The notes under the pieces were generated by a model. The model was not told the origin of the DNA. It made no database searches and saw only the letters and a list, made by a program, of their open reading frames with translations. Made by a program: the position numbers and the translations under genes. 64,000 bases of DNA, taken from positions 3,472,001 to 3,536,000 of the forward strand of contig NZ_BIFT01000001.1 of NCBI RefSeq assembly GCF_003967575.1. Direction: 5' to 3'. Within the stretch, counting starts at the first letter, position 1. Each line of letters starts with the position of its first letter. Of the stretch, positions 63,863-64,000 are shown piece after piece. This stretch comes from Dictyobacter alpinus. Its GTDB lineage: Bacteria; Chloroflexota; Ktedonobacteria; Ktedonobacterales; Ktedonobacteraceae.

Positions 63863-64000
63863 TTAGCTAACAAACTCCGTCAATTTACCAGTTTGGAAAA
63901 GCCAGCGAATAAACTCCAGGCGACGGTGATTATCAGATGGTTGATCTAATTCATTGATAGAAAATTGTTTGCGAAATTTTGTGATGCGATCAATTTCTGT
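63863..64000 (-). CDS. Unidentified protein, C-terminal fragment
   Basis: The minus-strand frame enters from the window edge and ends with TAA at 63863-63865. The visible 45 residues end in HRRLEFIRWLFQTGKLTEFVS. A matching terminator lies downstream, which supports a real gene end. Too short to assign a family. Confidence 0.55.
   Translation of the reverse strand, partial: TEIDRITKFRKQFSINELDQPSDNHRRLEFIRWLFQTGKLTEFVS

Overview
The window looks like chromosomal DNA of a Ktedonobacteria-type member of the Chloroflexota. This is inferred from gene content alone. The clues are lysine synthesis through the LysW carrier protein, a class I (archaeal-type) lysyl-tRNA synthetase, Firmicutes-like T-box leaders, a zinc-ribbon Ser/Thr kinase with an extracellular solute-binding domain, WD40 proteins with one membrane segment, and many dispersed palindromic repeats and insertion sequences. 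No rRNA, tRNA or CRISPR array was recognised.

Layout. 1-3.4 kb: the end of an oligopeptide-type ABC transporter operon (binding protein, two permeases). 3.6-11.4 kb: a mostly minus-strand run of metabolic and housekeeping genes (aldehyde dehydrogenase, cytidylate-kinase-like protein, CitE-type lyase, GNAT, dienelactone hydrolase, GH99-like lipoprotein, ABC-2 permease). 11.8-17.5 kb: ABC-F ATPase, an Asp/Asn/His-rich secreted protein, a WD40 membrane protein and a membrane-tethered zincin.

18.1-27.3 kb holds the centrepiece: a promoter, two tandem T-box leaders whose specifier loops both show AAG (Lys), then lysW-lysX-lysY-lysZ, a lysJ-lysK gene fusion, homocitrate synthase and the two homoaconitase subunits. 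27.3-34.4 kb is an accessory island: an ~0.8 kb element with 53-bp inverted ends that carries a P-loop kinase gene and has itself been hit by an IS630-type element, an IS4-type element, arrays of an AACGTAAG octamer, long direct repeats, an EamA transporter and hairpin repeats. A third promoter plus Lys T-box (34.5-34.8 kb) then leads into homoisocitrate dehydrogenase and class I LysRS. Lysine synthesis and lysine charging therefore appear to answer to the same uncharged tRNA-Lys signal. Only the 2-aminoadipate aminotransferase (LysN) step is not seen here.

37.9-39.5 kb: a second IS4-type element with perfect 20-bp ends and an 11-bp target duplication, sitting inside a copy of a dispersed palindrome. 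39.7-53.3 kb: SRPBCC proteins, two SDRs, a large serine recombinase broken by an in-frame TAA, a membrane-anchored MutS-like ATPase, a SirB1-like protein, DUF983, acetoacetyl-CoA synthetase and a membrane-protein pair. 53.6-58.1 kb: a MITE related to the 30.3 kb IS, then a two-gene unit of a solute-binding/VWA lipoprotein and a transmembrane kinase with a related solute-binding ectodomain. 58.6-64 kb: response regulator, RecQ, xylose isomerase, a cloverleaf-like palindromic element and the 3' end of an unknown gene.
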